NCBI GenBank assembly: GCA_900547395.1
Contig: URGP01000006.1
Coordinates: 47,150 to 111,149, forward strand
DNA from: an uncultured Opitutales bacterium
Lineage (GTDB): Bacteria; Verrucomicrobiota; Verrucomicrobiia; Opitutales; Intestinicryptomonadaceae
Direction of reading: 5' to 3'
DNA length: 64,000 nucleotides
Position numbers and translations under genes: made by a program. This document shows, piece after piece, positions 34,658 to 44,827 of the stretch. The notes under the pieces are model-generated. The model did not search any database, was not told where the DNA came from, and worked only from the letters and a program-made list of their open reading frames with translations. The first letter of the stretch is position 1; each line of letters opens with the position of its first letter.

Positions 34658-35446
34658 ATGGCGGGTTTTGAAAAGCTTGGTTTCCCCGAAGGGCTTTTAG
34701 GAGAAAAGCCTGTCCGCCTTGATGTGCTTGAATGCAGGGCGGGGAAGTTTGTCGCGGTAAACAAGCCTTCAAATATTTACCTCGAAGCGGACGGAATTGC
34801 CGAAAATCCTTTGACCATAATTTCGGGCATAAAGGCGCAGGCGGGCAAGAAAGAGTTTGAACGCCTCGGAATGGAAAGCCCCTATGCCGTGTTTGCAACC
34901 GACCCCGAAATATCCGGAGTGGCATTGATTGCCTCGAACAAGGAGTCGAGCGACGAGTTGCGCAATTCTTTCGGCTCAGGGCTTTTCGAGTTCGAGTTTG
35001 AGCTTTTGAGCGAAAGACCCTATGGCAAAGTCGAGGAAATCGTGGATTTGCCTTTAATCCGCCACGAAAGCAAGCCGCGCGCGATAGTTTCGCATCGATT
35101 CGGCAAGAAGTGCCAAACTCGTTTCGAGCTCAAAGAGGATTTTGGAGAGTGGCAACTTTGGTCTGCAAAGACGAATTTTTTGCGCTGGCACCAGATAAGA
35201 ATTCACGCTGCCGAGGCGGGGCTTAGAATGGTTGGAGACGACACTTATGTCAGGGTGCGCAAAATATATTTGTCGAGGTTGAAGCGCGGGCAGTTCAAGG
35301 GCGAAGAGCTTGCGCCGATATACGATAATCTCGCCATTCATCTTTCAAGGCTTTCCTTTCCGTGCGGCGGCGAAAAAATAGAAGTTTCGGCTCCGCTTCC
35401 AAAGGGTTTTTCGGTTCTTTTAAAGAAAATCAAAAACAGGTATTAA
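34658..35446 (+). CDS. Divergent RluA-family pseudouridine synthase-like protein
   Basis: 262 residues. The fold is suggested by FVAVNKPSNIYLEADG (about 31-46, resembling the V-x-KP-x-G opening of RluA) and by RWHQIRIHAAEAGLRMVGDD (about 179-198), a close match to the R-x-HQIR-H...GD block. The catalytic motif HRLD-x-x-TSG appears as ATDPEISG: the Asp nucleophile is kept while His and Arg are changed. No S4 domain. Such proteins isomerise uridines in rRNA or tRNA; activity here is uncertain. ATG 34658 is chosen because an in-frame GTG at 34640 lies inside the rpsT terminator. Confidence 0.7.
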   Translation: MAGFEKLGFPEGLLGEKPVRLDVLECRAGKFVAVNKPSNIYLEADGIAENPLTIISGIKAQAGKKEFERLGMESPYAVFATDPEISGVALIASNKESSDELRNSFGSGLFEFEFELLSERPYGKVEEIVDLPLIRHESKPRAIVSHRFGKKCQTRFELKEDFGEWQLWSAKTNFLRWHQIRIHAAEAGLRMVGDDTYVRVRKIYLSRLKRGQFKGEELAPIYDNLAIHLSRLSFPCGGEKIEVSAPLPKGFSVLLKKIKNRY

Positions 35447-35452
35447 AACGCT

Positions 35453-35478
35453 CCGCGCAGAAATGTGCGGTTTTTTTT
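35453..35478 (+). terminator. Terminator with GAAA tetraloop
   Basis: Seven-bp stem CCGCGCA / TGTGCGG (one wobble) closed by GAAA and followed by eight T. Confidence 0.85.
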
Positions 35479-35889
35479 ATGCTTTGTGTGCGAAGGAGAG
35501 AATCTCAATTCTTCTCAAAAGGTGGATTGGCTTTCAGCGGAAGGCTTCCGTAAATCGGCGCAAATTCAAGTTTCCGAAAGCCCAAATTTTGAATGGAAAC
35601 TGTTTGGCAAGTTGCCCTTGCTTTCGCCGATGAAAGCTTCAATGTCTTTTTAGCATAAAAACGGCGATGGCGTTCTGCAAAAATTTATTTTTTCAAACAA
35701 TAATTTTGACTTCCTATCAGGTGGAGTTTGGGGATGCCAAAATTATGCTTCTTCTTGGCGGCGGTTTGTAGAAAAATTGCATAAGTCCTTTGTTTTTTGT
35801 GAGATTTTTGCTTGCAAATACCCTGTTTTTTAAGATTAAATGGCGGGAATTGTTTTTTAGTTTTTTTACGGAAGGCATTTTTTTATTTT
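35479..35889. other. Intergenic region before yajC
   Basis: 411 bp without a supported gene. Several short open frames on both strands (for example 35465-35653) lack ribosome sites and known motifs; they may be remnants of a decayed gene. The yajC promoter should be in the AT-rich last 150 bp. Confidence 0.4.
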
Positions 35890-36273
35890 ATGAATACGAT
35901 ATATACAATTCTTGCGCAGGCAGGCGATGCTGCTTCAAGCGCGACAACTGAACAAGCTGCACAAGGCGGAAGCTTTCTTCAAAGCCCAATCGTCATTATG
36001 CTTTTATTCTTGGGCGCCATGTATTTCTTTATGATTGCGCCTCAAAGAAAACGCCAAAAGCAGCATGAGCAGATGCTTAACAACTTGCAGACGGGCGATG
36101 AAATCATAACCATCGGCGGCATCTACGGCAAAATCACAAACAAGACCGACAAGACTTTCACAATCAAGGTTGCCGATTCAACGAAAATCGAAATTTTGAA
36201 AAATGCGGTGTCTTCAAAAGTTGAAGGCTCGGCAAGCGGCGAAGCTCCCAAAACCGAAGAAATCCAAAAGTAA
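35890..36273 (+). CDS. yajC: Preprotein translocase accessory subunit YajC
   Basis: 127 residues. A short periplasmic N-terminus, one membrane helix (about 34-49, PIVIMLLFLGAMYFFM), then the strongly conserved IAPQRKRQKQHEQML and LQTGDEIITIGGIYGKI of the cytosolic domain. YajC associates with SecDF and the SecYEG translocon. ATG 35890 gives the usual length; the frame extends further upstream without reason. secDF starts two bases after its stop, so they form one operon with icd downstream. Confidence 0.93.
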   Translation: MNTIYTILAQAGDAASSATTEQAAQGGSFLQSPIVIMLLFLGAMYFFMIAPQRKRQKQHEQMLNNLQTGDEIITIGGIYGKITNKTDKTFTIKVADSTKIEILKNAVSSKVEGSASGEAPKTEEIQK

Positions 36274-36275
36274 AC

Positions 36276-38864
36276 ATGAAAGGTAAAATAGCTTGGAAAC
36301 TTGTCTTGACCGTCCTTGTTTTGGCTTGGGCGGTTTCGGCAATGGTGCCGTTTACGGACACCCCGTTTGAAACTTACATCGCAAACCGCGCGACCAAAAA
36401 TGCCGACGAGTTTGCAAATATATTGAAAGAGGCAGGGAAGCGCGTCGATCCCGTAAACTACAAGAAAGACCCGACAAAGTCTTCCACTCTTTACACTGCA
36501 ATCACCGAATACGCCAACGAAAACAAAATCGACCTTTCCAAGTATTTTGACGTAAACGTATCCGATATTAAAATTTTAAAAAAGCGCAACGATGTCTTGA
36601 TAAGGGAGCTTTACCGCCAAAGCAAGTCGTCTTTGAAAAAAGGCTTGGACTTGGCGGGCGGCGTGTCGTTTACTCTTGAAATCAACGAGGACGAACTGCT
36701 TGACGACATGTTTTCGCGCAAGGGTCAGCTTGAAGACGTGGTGCGCGTTCTCGACAGCCGCATAAACGGCTTGGGCGTAACAGAGCCGAGCATTCGCGTT
36801 GTCGGCTCAAACGCAATCGAAGTCCAGATGCCCGGTGTTTCTCTTAAAGACAATCCCGAAGCCGTCGAAGAGCTTTCGCGCCCTGCGCGACTCGAATTCA
36901 GGCTTGCGCATCGCAGCATTCTTCCGAGCAGCGCGAATGCTCCGAAGCGCGAATGGCCGATTGGCTACGAGCTTTTGGTTGAGGAAAATGCCGCCCGCGA
37001 CGGTTCAATAATCGAAAAACCTCTTTACATCAAGAAGCGCGCTGAAGCTCTTGGCGACATCATCGACCATTCGGGAGTTTCGATGGACGATGCAGGCAGG
37101 TTTTCAGTAGGTATGGACTTCACAAGCGAAGGCTCGAAAAAGTTTGAGGAAATCACGAGGAAGATTTTGGCGGAAGACGCGAAATACGCGGGTTCTGCAA
37201 ACGAATACGAGCAAAAACAGCTTTTGGCAATCGTTCTTGACGGCAAGCTCATGAGCGCGCCGCGCATCATTTCCGTAATCAGCGACAGAGGCTCCATCAC
37301 GGGAGATTTCAACCAGCGCGAAGCCTTGGAGCTTGCAAACGCCTTGAACAATCCTTTGAAAGTCGGGCTTAACCGCACTTCCATGAACGAAGTCGGGCCT
37401 TCCATGGCGGAAGGCGCTCGCAACTCGTCTTTGATGGCGGGCGCAATCGGCGCGGGGTTGGTACTGCTTTTCATGGTGCTTTACTATCGCGGAATGGGCG
37501 TTTTGGCAATGATTACGGTTGCCGCTAACATCGTGTTTATTTTGGGCACTTTGGCAAGCTTTGGCGCAACGATGACTTTGCCCGGCATTGCCGCTTTGGT
37601 TTTGACAATAGGTATGGCGGTTGACGCAAACATTCTCATATTTGAAAGAATGCGCGAAGAGCTGAATGCGGGCAAAAGCATGTGGAATTCTTTGCAGGCG
37701 GGCTATGAAAAAGCTTTTTCAACCATTGTTGACGCGAATTTGACCACTCTTCTTACGGCGGTGATTTTGTGGAAGCTTGGCACAGGCCCCGTCAAGGGAT
37801 TCGGCGTTACATTGGCAGTCGGCATTTTGGCGACTCTCTTCTGCGCCCTAATCTTCGGCAGGGCGTTATGCGAAATCGTGGTTTCGCTCGGATGGTTCAA
37901 AAACTCGTTTAAATGGAAGCTTATCGGCGAAACAAACGTTGATGTGATGAAGCACTTTAAGTCTATGTTCATCGCTTCCTGGCTTGTGATTTTGTGCGGC
38001 GTTATGGCGGTTGCATACCGCGGCGACAAGTGCGTAAGCATTGACTTCACGGGCGGCGAAATGCAGACTTTAAGCTATGCCGAAAAGCTTTCGGTGGGCG
38101 ACATAACTTCCGTTTCAAACGATACTTTGGGCGAAGTTCAGGCGTCTTATCAGAAAGACTTGGCTACCGGCAACGAAATCTTGACAGTCCAGACGGAAAC
38201 AGGCAAGGGCGAGGCGGTGTTTGAAGCCTTGAAGGCGAAGTATCCGCAAGCTGATTTGAAGCTTGTCGGCAAGGAAAGCATAGGCGCGTCCGTAAGCTCC
38301 GACATCACGAAAAATGCCGTAATATCTCTTCTTTTGGCGTTTGCGGGAATACTGCTTTATGTGGCTTTGCGATTTGAAATCGGTTTCGGCGTCGGCGCGG
38401 TTGTTGCTCTTGTGCACGACATTTTGATGGCAATAGGTCTGTATGTAATATTGGGAATGTTCGGCATCGGTTCGGGGCTTTTCTCCGCTCCGATGATTGC
38501 CGCAATCCTGATGACGGTTGGCTATTCGATTAACGATAAAATCGTCGTTTTCGACAGAATCAGGGAAGAGTTGCCGCTCAACCCCGCGATGTCGCTTTAC
38601 GACGTAATCCGAAAGTCAATCAACAAGACTTTTGCAAGAACGATTTTGACTTCTGTTACGACATTCTTTGCGGCTCTCGCCTTGTTTGTGTTCGGCACGG
38701 GTATCATCAAAGACTTCTCTTTGATATTCCTCTTGGGCATCATAACGGGCACTTTCTCATCTATATTCATTGCAAGCCCCGTGTTTTACGCATGGCACAA
38801 GGGCAAGCGCAAGAACGTAGAGGCCGCGCAGGACATGGAAATCAAGCACGAATGGGAAGAATAA
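36276..38864 (+). CDS. secDF: Protein-export membrane protein SecDF (natural SecD-SecF fusion)
   Basis: 862 residues combining both subunits: SecD with [20 protein letters not shown] (about 112-131), the periplasmic P1 domain, [18 protein letters not shown], and six membrane helices including [20 protein letters not shown]; then SecF from about residue 545 with [14 protein letters not shown] and [20 protein letters not shown]. The proton-driven pump pulls exported proteins out of SecYEG. Fused SecDF occurs in several phyla. It sits between yajC (2 bp upstream) and icd (1 bp downstream). Confidence 0.95.
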   Translation: MKGKIAWKLVLTVLVLAWAVSAMVPFTDTPFETYIANRATKNADEFANILKEAGKRVDPVNYKKDPTKSSTLYTAITEYANENKIDLSKYFDVNVSDIKILKKRNDVLIRELYRQSKSSLKKGLDLAGGVSFTLEINEDELLDDMFSRKGQLEDVVRVLDSRINGLGVTEPSIRVVGSNAIEVQMPGVSLKDNPEAVEELSRPARLEFRLAHRSILPSSANAPKREWPIGYELLVEENAARDGSIIEKPLYIKKRAEALGDIIDHSGVSMDDAGRFSVGMDFTSEGSKKFEEITRKILAEDAKYAGSANEYEQKQLLAIVLDGKLMSAPRIISVISDRGSITGDFNQREALELANALNNPLKVGLNRTSMNEVGPSMAEGARNSSLMAGAIGAGLVLLFMVLYYRGMGVLAMITVAANIVFILGTLASFGATMTLPGIAALVLTIGMAVDANILIFERMREELNAGKSMWNSLQAGYEKAFSTIVDANLTTLLTAVILWKLGTGPVKGFGVTLAVGILATLFCALIFGRALCEIVVSLGWFKNSFKWKLIGETNVDVMKHFKSMFIASWLVILCGVMAVAYRGDKCVSIDFTGGEMQTLSYAEKLSVGDITSVSNDTLGEVQASYQKDLATGNEILTVQTETGKGEAVFEALKAKYPQADLKLVGKESIGASVSSDITKNAVISLLLAFAGILLYVALRFEIGFGVGAVVALVHDILMAIGLYVILGMFGIGSGLFSAPMIAAILMTVGYSINDKIVVFDRIREELPLNPAMSLYDVIRKSINKTFARTILTSVTTFFAALALFVFGTGIIKDFSLIFLLGIITGTFSSIFIASPVFYAWHKGKRKNVEAAQDMEIKHEWEE

Positions 38865-38865
38865 T

Positions 38866-40080
<1,215 letters not shown>

Positions 40081-40101
40081 TTTGGCTCTTTGTTTAAATT
40101 T

Positions 40102-40142
40102 AAAGGCGCGCATTAAAAAGATATTTTTTGCGCGCCTTTTTT
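40102..40142 (+). terminator. Terminator of the yajC-secDF-icd operon
   Basis: Eleven-bp stem AAAGGCGCGCA / TGCGCGCCTTT around an A/T-rich loop, followed by a T run. Confidence 0.88.
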
Positions 40143-40193
40143 GTGTTCGTAAAAATGCTTGCAATTATCAAAAAATAATTGCAATATGAAATT

Positions 40194-41066
40194 ATGTTGG
40201 AAAATATTGAACTTGCCGCTTCCAATATGCCGTGGCTTTTCTCGGCATTCTTTTTTGTTTTTGGGGCGTGTGTCGGCAGTTTTTTGAATGTCTGCATATA
40301 CCGCATACCCGAAGGGAAGTCTATAATTTCCCCTCCATCGCATTGCAAATGCGGCGCGAAAATCAAGTGGCATGACAATATTCCGATTTTAAGCTGGTTT
40401 ATTTTAAAGGGCAGGGCGCGGTGTTGCCATGAGCCGTTTTCTTTCAGGTATCCTTTTGTTGAAACTTTGTGCGCGGTTGTTTTTGCATGTATTTGGAATT
40501 TCTTTCCGATGGCGCAGGCGTTTGCGTACATGTTCTTTTTCGCGCTGATGGTTGTGGTGAGCTTTATTGACATAGACTGCATGGAGCTTCCCGATTTGCT
40601 GACGGTTGGCGGGTGCGTTGCGGGGGTTGTCGTTTCTTTTCTTGTCCCGCAAATACATGTTAAAGACGCCATGGAAGGCGCGCCGTTTTTGTTTTACGCG
40701 ATAAAAAGCGCGCTTATTTCCGTGATAGGAATTGCCGTTTCAACCGGTTTTTTATATTGGTTCAGGCTGTTGGCGGAGTACGTTTTTAAACGCGAAGCGA
40801 TGGGCGAGGGCGATGTCGTCTTGATAGGTTGCATAGGCGCGTTTTGCGGCTGGCAGGGAGCGATTTTCGCTATTTTCGGCGGTTCTTTAATCGGCTCTTT
40901 GATTATGATTCCGATAATAATCTGGTTTAGAATTTTTGTGCGAAGAAAAAAAATAATGGAAACAATTCCATACGGACCGTGGCTTGCCATAGGAGCCGCC
41001 GTTTATTTGTTTGTCCAGAAATATGTCGATTTCTATTTTGAGGGCATAAAGGCGATATTCTTTTGA
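40194..41066 (+). CDS. pilD: Prepilin leader peptidase / N-methyltransferase
   Basis: 290 residues, eight membrane segments. N-terminal methyltransferase/zinc part: GACVGSFLNVCIYRIPEG, the cysteines CKCGAKI and RCCHEP, and PFSFRYPFVE. Peptidase aspartates lie in SFIDIDCMELPD and GEGDVVLIGCIGAF (A24 family, FIDxD and GxGD). It cleaves and methylates type IV pilin-like preproteins or type II secretion pseudopilins; none is encoded here. ATG 40194 is preferred over an in-frame TTG at 40179. It is followed by xerC after 3 bp and then a LOG gene. Confidence 0.93.
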   Translation: MLENIELAASNMPWLFSAFFFVFGACVGSFLNVCIYRIPEGKSIISPPSHCKCGAKIKWHDNIPILSWFILKGRARCCHEPFSFRYPFVETLCAVVFACIWNFFPMAQAFAYMFFFALMVVVSFIDIDCMELPDLLTVGGCVAGVVVSFLVPQIHVKDAMEGAPFLFYAIKSALISVIGIAVSTGFLYWFRLLAEYVFKREAMGEGDVVLIGCIGAFCGWQGAIFAIFGGSLIGSLIMIPIIIWFRIFVRRKKIMETIPYGPWLAIGAAVYLFVQKYVDFYFEGIKAIFF

Positions 41067-41069
41067 CAT

Positions 41070-41969
41070 ATGAAGGCGGGAGCAGAGTTTGACGATTTTT
41101 TAAATCGGATAGGCAGGCAACGCAGATATTCAAAATACACTTTGCGCAACTATTCCAAGTCGGTTTCGGAATGGTATGATTGGCTTGGCTCAAATGAGAT
41201 GTTCTCAGGGGACATTTTTTCCGTTCCGAGAATTTTTGCGAAGAATTACATCGCATATCTCTCTCAAAAAGTGTCGCGCACGACTCTGCACAACAAGATT
41301 TCGGCTCTCCGCACTTTCCACAGGTTTTTGCGCGAGGCAAAAGGCGCGAAGGAAAATCCGTTTGCTTCTCTACCGCTTCCCAAAATGCGCAAGGACTTGC
41401 CCGTGTTTTTGAATCCGATTCAGGTCTCAAAACTTTTGTCCGCCCCGTGGGAATACCTCAAGGAAGGTAAAATAAAGCATTTTGAAGCAGTGCGCGACGC
41501 TCTTTGTCTGGAGTTTTTGTACGGCGCGGGGCTTCGCATAAGCGAGCTTTGTTCGTTGAAATTTTCCGACATAGATTTCAGCCGCGCAACCGCGAGGGTT
41601 TTGGGCAAGGGGCAGAAAGTCCGCCTTTGCCCGTTCGGCAAAAACGCATTGGAGCTTTTGAAAATTTGGAAAGAAGAGTATTGCGCGGGCAGGGCGCAGG
41701 GCGACTTTATTTTGTTTTGCGAAAGCGGAATGCAGATTTATCCGCGTTTAATCCAGCGCAATTTGAAAAATTATTTGGTTGAAGCAGGTTTGCCCGCGAA
41801 TATCACGCCCCACAAATTGCGCCATTCTTTTGCGACGCATTTGGTTGACGAGGGTGTCGATTTGCGTTCGCTTCAAGAAATGCTTGGGCATTCCAGCCTT
41901 TCCACGACCCAGATTTACACCCATTTGAGCACCGCGCATTTGAAGCGCGAACATGGAAAGCTGTTCTGA
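41070..41969 (+). CDS. xerC: Site-specific tyrosine recombinase XerC/XerD
   Basis: 299 residues, the usual Xer length. An N-terminal SAM-like core-binding domain (about 5-90, with TLRNYSKSVSEWYDWL) precedes the catalytic domain: GAGLRISELCSL (Arg), LGKGQKVR (Lys), PHKLRHSFATHLVD (His and Arg), LGHSSLSTTQIYTHLS (His and Tyr). Xer enzymes resolve chromosome dimers at dif. Separating XerC from XerD by eye is uncertain. It is an intact enzyme, distinct from the broken integrase at 29200-30205. Middle gene of pilD-xerC-LOG. Confidence 0.9.
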   Translation: MKAGAEFDDFLNRIGRQRRYSKYTLRNYSKSVSEWYDWLGSNEMFSGDIFSVPRIFAKNYIAYLSQKVSRTTLHNKISALRTFHRFLREAKGAKENPFASLPLPKMRKDLPVFLNPIQVSKLLSAPWEYLKEGKIKHFEAVRDALCLEFLYGAGLRISELCSLKFSDIDFSRATARVLGKGQKVRLCPFGKNALELLKIWKEEYCAGRAQGDFILFCESGMQIYPRLIQRNLKNYLVEAGLPANITPHKLRHSFATHLVDEGVDLRSLQEMLGHSSLSTTQIYTHLSTAHLKREHGKLF

Positions 41970-41971
41970 TT

Positions 41972-42568
41972 ATGCAAGGCGGAAAATTGAAAAAAATCGC
42001 GGTTTATTGCGGGGCGTCAGGCGGCTCCGATGTCTTTATGTCGGCGGCGCGGGACTTCGGGAAAATCTTGGCGCGGGAAAATGTTGAGCTGATTTACGGA
42101 GCGGGCAGCGTCGGGCTTATGGGTGCGCTTGCAGACGGAGTTTTGGAAAACGGAGGCTCTGTTACGGGCGTTGTTCCGCGGCAGTTTTCACGGGAAGTCG
42201 TCCATCAGAATTTGACGCGGATAATTTATACAAATTCAATGGCCGAGCGCAAAAAAATCATGCTTGAACTTGCCGACGCAAACGTGGCTCTTGCGGGAGG
42301 CTTCGGAACTCTTGACGAAATTAGCGAGGCTCTGGTGCTTTTGCAGCTCGGCGCATCAAACTCTCCTTGCGGATTTCTAAATACGAACGGCTTTTACGAC
42401 AAGCTTTTCGACTTCTTTAAAAACGTCAGGAAAGAGAATTTTTTGTCGGAAATTCATTTTGACATGGCGTTGAAAGACGAAAATCCTAAAAGGCTTCTTG
42501 AAAAACTCTCTTCATATAAACGCCCCGAAGAAAAGCTCTATTGGGATAATTTTCAAAAAATCAAATGA
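41972..42568 (+). CDS. LOG-family (Rossman fold) nucleotide hydrolase
   Basis: 198 residues of the TIGR00730/LOG family, which in many members cleaves nucleoside monophosphates to free base and ribose-5-phosphate. Seen: KIAVYCGASGGSD, ELIYGAGSVGLMGALADGVL, GVVPRQF, MAERKKIMLELAD and AGGFGTLDEISEAL. The signature P-GG-x-GT-x-x-E is AGGFGTLDE (Pro to Ala), and M-H-E-R-K is MAERK. Catalytic Arg and Glu are kept. It starts three bases after the xerC stop and ends that operon. Bacterial role is unclear; the plant name for the family should not be taken literally. Confidence 0.85.
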   Translation: MQGGKLKKIAVYCGASGGSDVFMSAARDFGKILARENVELIYGAGSVGLMGALADGVLENGGSVTGVVPRQFSREVVHQNLTRIIYTNSMAERKKIMLELADANVALAGGFGTLDEISEALVLLQLGASNSPCGFLNTNGFYDKLFDFFKNVRKENFLSEIHFDMALKDENPKRLLEKLSSYKRPEEKLYWDNFQKIK

Positions 42569-42683
42569 AAATGAAAATTATTATTGATTTTACAAAAAAT
42601 TTATTTTAACTTTCTTTTTTAATTTAAGGGAAAATTCTCTTGAAGCAAAAAAATATTTTCAACACTAATCAAATAAGGAAAAA

Positions 42684-43232
42684 ATGAAAAAGACAGTATG
42701 TTCAATCTGCGGATATGTATTTGAAGGCGAAGTTGCGGACGTTTGCCCGCAATGCAAGGCTCCCCGTTCAAAGTTCATCGAAAGGGAAGAAAACGCAGGC
42801 TTGGTATGGGCTGACGAACACCGCATCGGAGTCGCAAAAGGCTTGGACGCGGAAGTAGTCGAAGGCTTGAGGGCAAACTTCATGGGCGAATGCACCGAAG
42901 TCGGAATGTACCTTGCAATGAGCCGCCAGGCGGACAGGGAAGGCTACCCCGAAGTTGCTGAAGCATACAAGCGCATCGCGTTTGAAGAAGCGGAACACGC
43001 GGCGAAATTCGCGGAACTCTTGGGCGAAGTGGTTGAACCTTCGACAAAGGCAAACTTGGAAGCGAGAGTTGCGGCTGAACATGGCGCGACGGAAGGCAAA
43101 CTCATGATTGCAAAACGCGCAAAGCAGCTCGGCTACGACGCAATCCACGACACAGTGCATGAAATGTGCAAAGACGAAGCCCGCCACGGCTGCGCATTCC
43201 AAGGTCTCTTGAACCGTTACTTCTCAAAGTAA
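42684..43232 (+). CDS. Rubrerythrin with N-terminal rubredoxin domain
   Basis: 182 residues. Rubredoxin-type iron site first (CSICGY at 6-11 and CPQCKAP at 25-31), then a four-helix di-iron domain with [29 protein letters not shown] and [11 protein letters not shown] (E...E-x-x-H pairs). The domain order is the reverse of classic rubrerythrin and matches reverse rubrerythrins, which reduce hydrogen peroxide in anaerobes. AAGGA lies just before the ATG. It is monocistronic with its own terminator, as for an abundant stress protein. Codon use looks highly optimised (mostly GAA, AAG, GGC). Confidence 0.92.
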   Translation: MKKTVCSICGYVFEGEVADVCPQCKAPRSKFIEREENAGLVWADEHRIGVAKGLDAEVVEGLRANFMGECTEVGMYLAMSRQADREGYPEVAEAYKRIAFEEAEHAAKFAELLGEVVEPSTKANLEARVAAEHGATEGKLMIAKRAKQLGYDAIHDTVHEMCKDEARHGCAFQGLLNRYFSK

Positions 43233-43271
43233 ATTTCACGCGCAATTTAGCGCAATGTTAGCTTGTCAGAC

Positions 43272-43304
43272 AAAAGCCTTTCGCAAATCGAAAGGCTTTT
43301 TTTG
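43272..43304 (+). terminator. Terminator of rubrerythrin
   Basis: Perfect 12-bp stem AAAAGCCTTTCG / CGAAAGGCTTTT with loop CAAAT and a T run. Confidence 0.9.
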
Positions 43305-43440
43305 CTTTAAAAATGGCATTTTTTTGTAAATTATACGCTATGTTGTTTATATTAGTGCGATAAAAGTTAAAACAGGCTTAAAGCGGTTCGCAAAAAATAG
43401 AAGCGGCTAATTTACATTGCAAAAGTAAAAAAGAAAAATA

Positions 43441-44196
43441 ATGGCAATAATTAAGTGTTTTGAATGCGGAAAAGATGTTAGCGACAAGGCAAGTTGTTGC
43501 CCTCATTGCGGCTATGATATTGCCGCGCATTTTTACAACACAATGCCGCAACTTGAACTTGATTTAAATATCGGGGGCGTCGTTGATGGCGCATATTTGG
43601 TAGTAGATGTTTTAGGAGAAGAAAAACAGGTAAATTTAATTTGTCATACGCATGGGTTGTCGATATCTGATTTGGAGTTAAAAGACTTGCAGATAATACC
43701 CTTTTCGCACGTTATAGATTTGGGTGTGTATTATCACAACTATATCGAAGACGATTTTCTTCAGCATCAAAGGAGCGTTTCTTTTTTGAGGCTTGAATAT
43801 TGGAATTGGAAAACAAAAAAACGCACAATTTTGCGTTTTTCAGCAGCCGATAGAAAAAGTATTTATGTAAAAGCCGAAGAAGCGCATAAAGCGTTTGTCA
43901 ATTATTACAAAGACGCAGTTTTTAAATCAAGCAGCACAGAAGCCGAAAAAATCGCCCCTGCTGTTTTTGTTCGCGAATATATCGAAGAATACAAACATAA
44001 AGTAGAAAAAGCAGAGACCGGTTGCTGTTTGTTTTCAGTAATTTTTATTTTACTATTGCTTTTCCCGATATTTATGGGCGATAACCATGATAGTGTTGTA
44101 TCGGGAATTTGGGTTGTTTTGTTTTCGATATGCTTGATTGTTATATTTTTTCTTGTTTTATATACAATAAATTGTTTCTTCTCAAAATATAGCTGA
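43441..44196 (+). CDS. Zinc-ribbon protein with C-terminal membrane helices, 251 aa
   Basis: The N-terminus is a four-Cys zinc ribbon (CFECGKDVSDKASCCPHCGY, about 6-25). A mixed alpha/beta middle of about 150 residues with no motif I know follows, then two hydrophobic helices near the end (CLFSVIFILLLLFPIF and WVVLFSICLIVIFFLVLY). Probable inner-membrane protein with a large cytosolic domain. The gene is more AT-rich than its neighbours and stands alone. Zinc-ribbon plus membrane proteins are common and functionally diverse, so no role is proposed. Confidence 0.7.
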   Translation: MAIIKCFECGKDVSDKASCCPHCGYDIAAHFYNTMPQLELDLNIGGVVDGAYLVVDVLGEEKQVNLICHTHGLSISDLELKDLQIIPFSHVIDLGVYYHNYIEDDFLQHQRSVSFLRLEYWNWKTKKRTILRFSAADRKSIYVKAEEAHKAFVNYYKDAVFKSSSTEAEKIAPAVFVREYIEEYKHKVEKAETGCCLFSVIFILLLLFPIFMGDNHDSVVSGIWVVLFSICLIVIFFLVLYTINCFFSKYS

Positions 44197-44280
44197 CAAA
44201 AAAATATTTATTAAAATCGTGCATCGATATATCGGATTGTTGTTTTTTGCAGCTGCTCTCAAACCCTTTGTTTATCAACA

Positions 44281-44318
44281 AAAAAGCCCGCAAACGCTCT
44301 TGTTTGCAGGCTTTTTTT
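44281..44318. terminator. Bidirectional terminator between the zinc-ribbon gene and tRNA-Gly
   Basis: AGCC-C-GCAAAC pairs with GTTTGC-A-GGCT (one mismatch), with an A run on one side and a T run on the other. It should end both the plus-strand gene and the minus-strand tRNA. Confidence 0.8.
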
Positions 44319-44320
44319 AA

Positions 44321-44396
44321 TGGAGCGGGCGGTGGGGGTCGAACCCATAACCTCAAGCTTGGGAAGCTCGCGCTCTGCCAATTGAGCTACGCCCGC
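44321..44396 (-). tRNA. tRNA-Gly (anticodon CCC)
   Basis: 76 nt on the minus strand with the CCA end encoded. Acceptor GCGGGCG / CGCCCGC, D arm GCTC-AATTGGCA-GAGC, anticodon arm CGAGC-TTCCCAA-GCTTG giving anticodon CCC (reads GGG), T arm with TTCGACC loop. The T stem has one A-C mismatch at its base. It lies 34 bp beyond the HPr gene's 3' end on the same strand. Confidence 0.93.
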
Positions 44397-44430
44397 ATTA
44401 AAAATTTTAAATAAAAATTAAACTTAAAAA

Positions 44431-44715
44431 TTATTCTTCGTCAAACTTGCGCTTAAACAAATCTTCGATTTCATCAAGCATCGGTTTTGCCCCTTCGCCG
44501 CATGCCACAAATTTTATCGAGGAGCCTTTTCCCGCCGCAAGCATCATCAACCCCATGATGCTCTTGCCGTTTACTTTTTCCCCGTCCTTTTCAACGACAA
44601 GTTCCGCGCCCGAATATTTGTTTGAAGCGCGCACAATCTTTGAGGCGGGACGGGCATGTATGCCCATCTTGTTTTCAACGGTCAGTATTTTTGTGGCTTG
44701 TTCTGTTGAGCTCAT
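44431..44715 (-). CDS. ptsH: HPr-family phosphocarrier protein
   Basis: 94 residues. The active-site His is in NKMGIHARPASKIV (about 15-28) and the regulatory Ser in NGKSIMGLMMLAAGKG (about 47-62), both positions as in HPr. In organisms without many sugar PTS permeases, as in many Verrucomicrobia and Chlamydiae, HPr with EI and EIIA-Ntr serves regulation. No EI or EII genes are present here. Start ATG 44715 (MSSTEQATKIL) fits; a longer open frame upstream is spurious. Confidence 0.9.
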   Translation of the reverse strand: MSSTEQATKILTVENKMGIHARPASKIVRASNKYSGAELVVEKDGEKVNGKSIMGLMMLAAGKGSSIKFVACGEGAKPMLDEIEDLFKRKFDEE

Positions 44716-44783
44716 AATTTTTAAAAGTACATAATTGGCTATGCCTGATTTTTGGTCAAGCAAAAAGTTAGGCATGGCTTTGT

Positions 44784-44813
44784 AAAACGCGCCCGAAACA
44801 ATGTCTGGCGCGT
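44784..44813 (-). terminator. Possible terminator of the FadL-type gene
   Basis: On the minus strand ACGCGCC / GGCGCGT forms a 7-bp stem with a 13-nt loop followed by a short T run (TTTTAC). Position fits the end of the porin transcript. Confidence 0.45.
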
Positions 44814-44827
44814 CGTTTAATTTTATT

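Noticed and set aside
35465..35653. Short frames after the pseudouridine-synthase-like gene
   Set aside because: They begin within or just after a terminator, have no ribosome site, and no recognisable residues; at most gene remnants.
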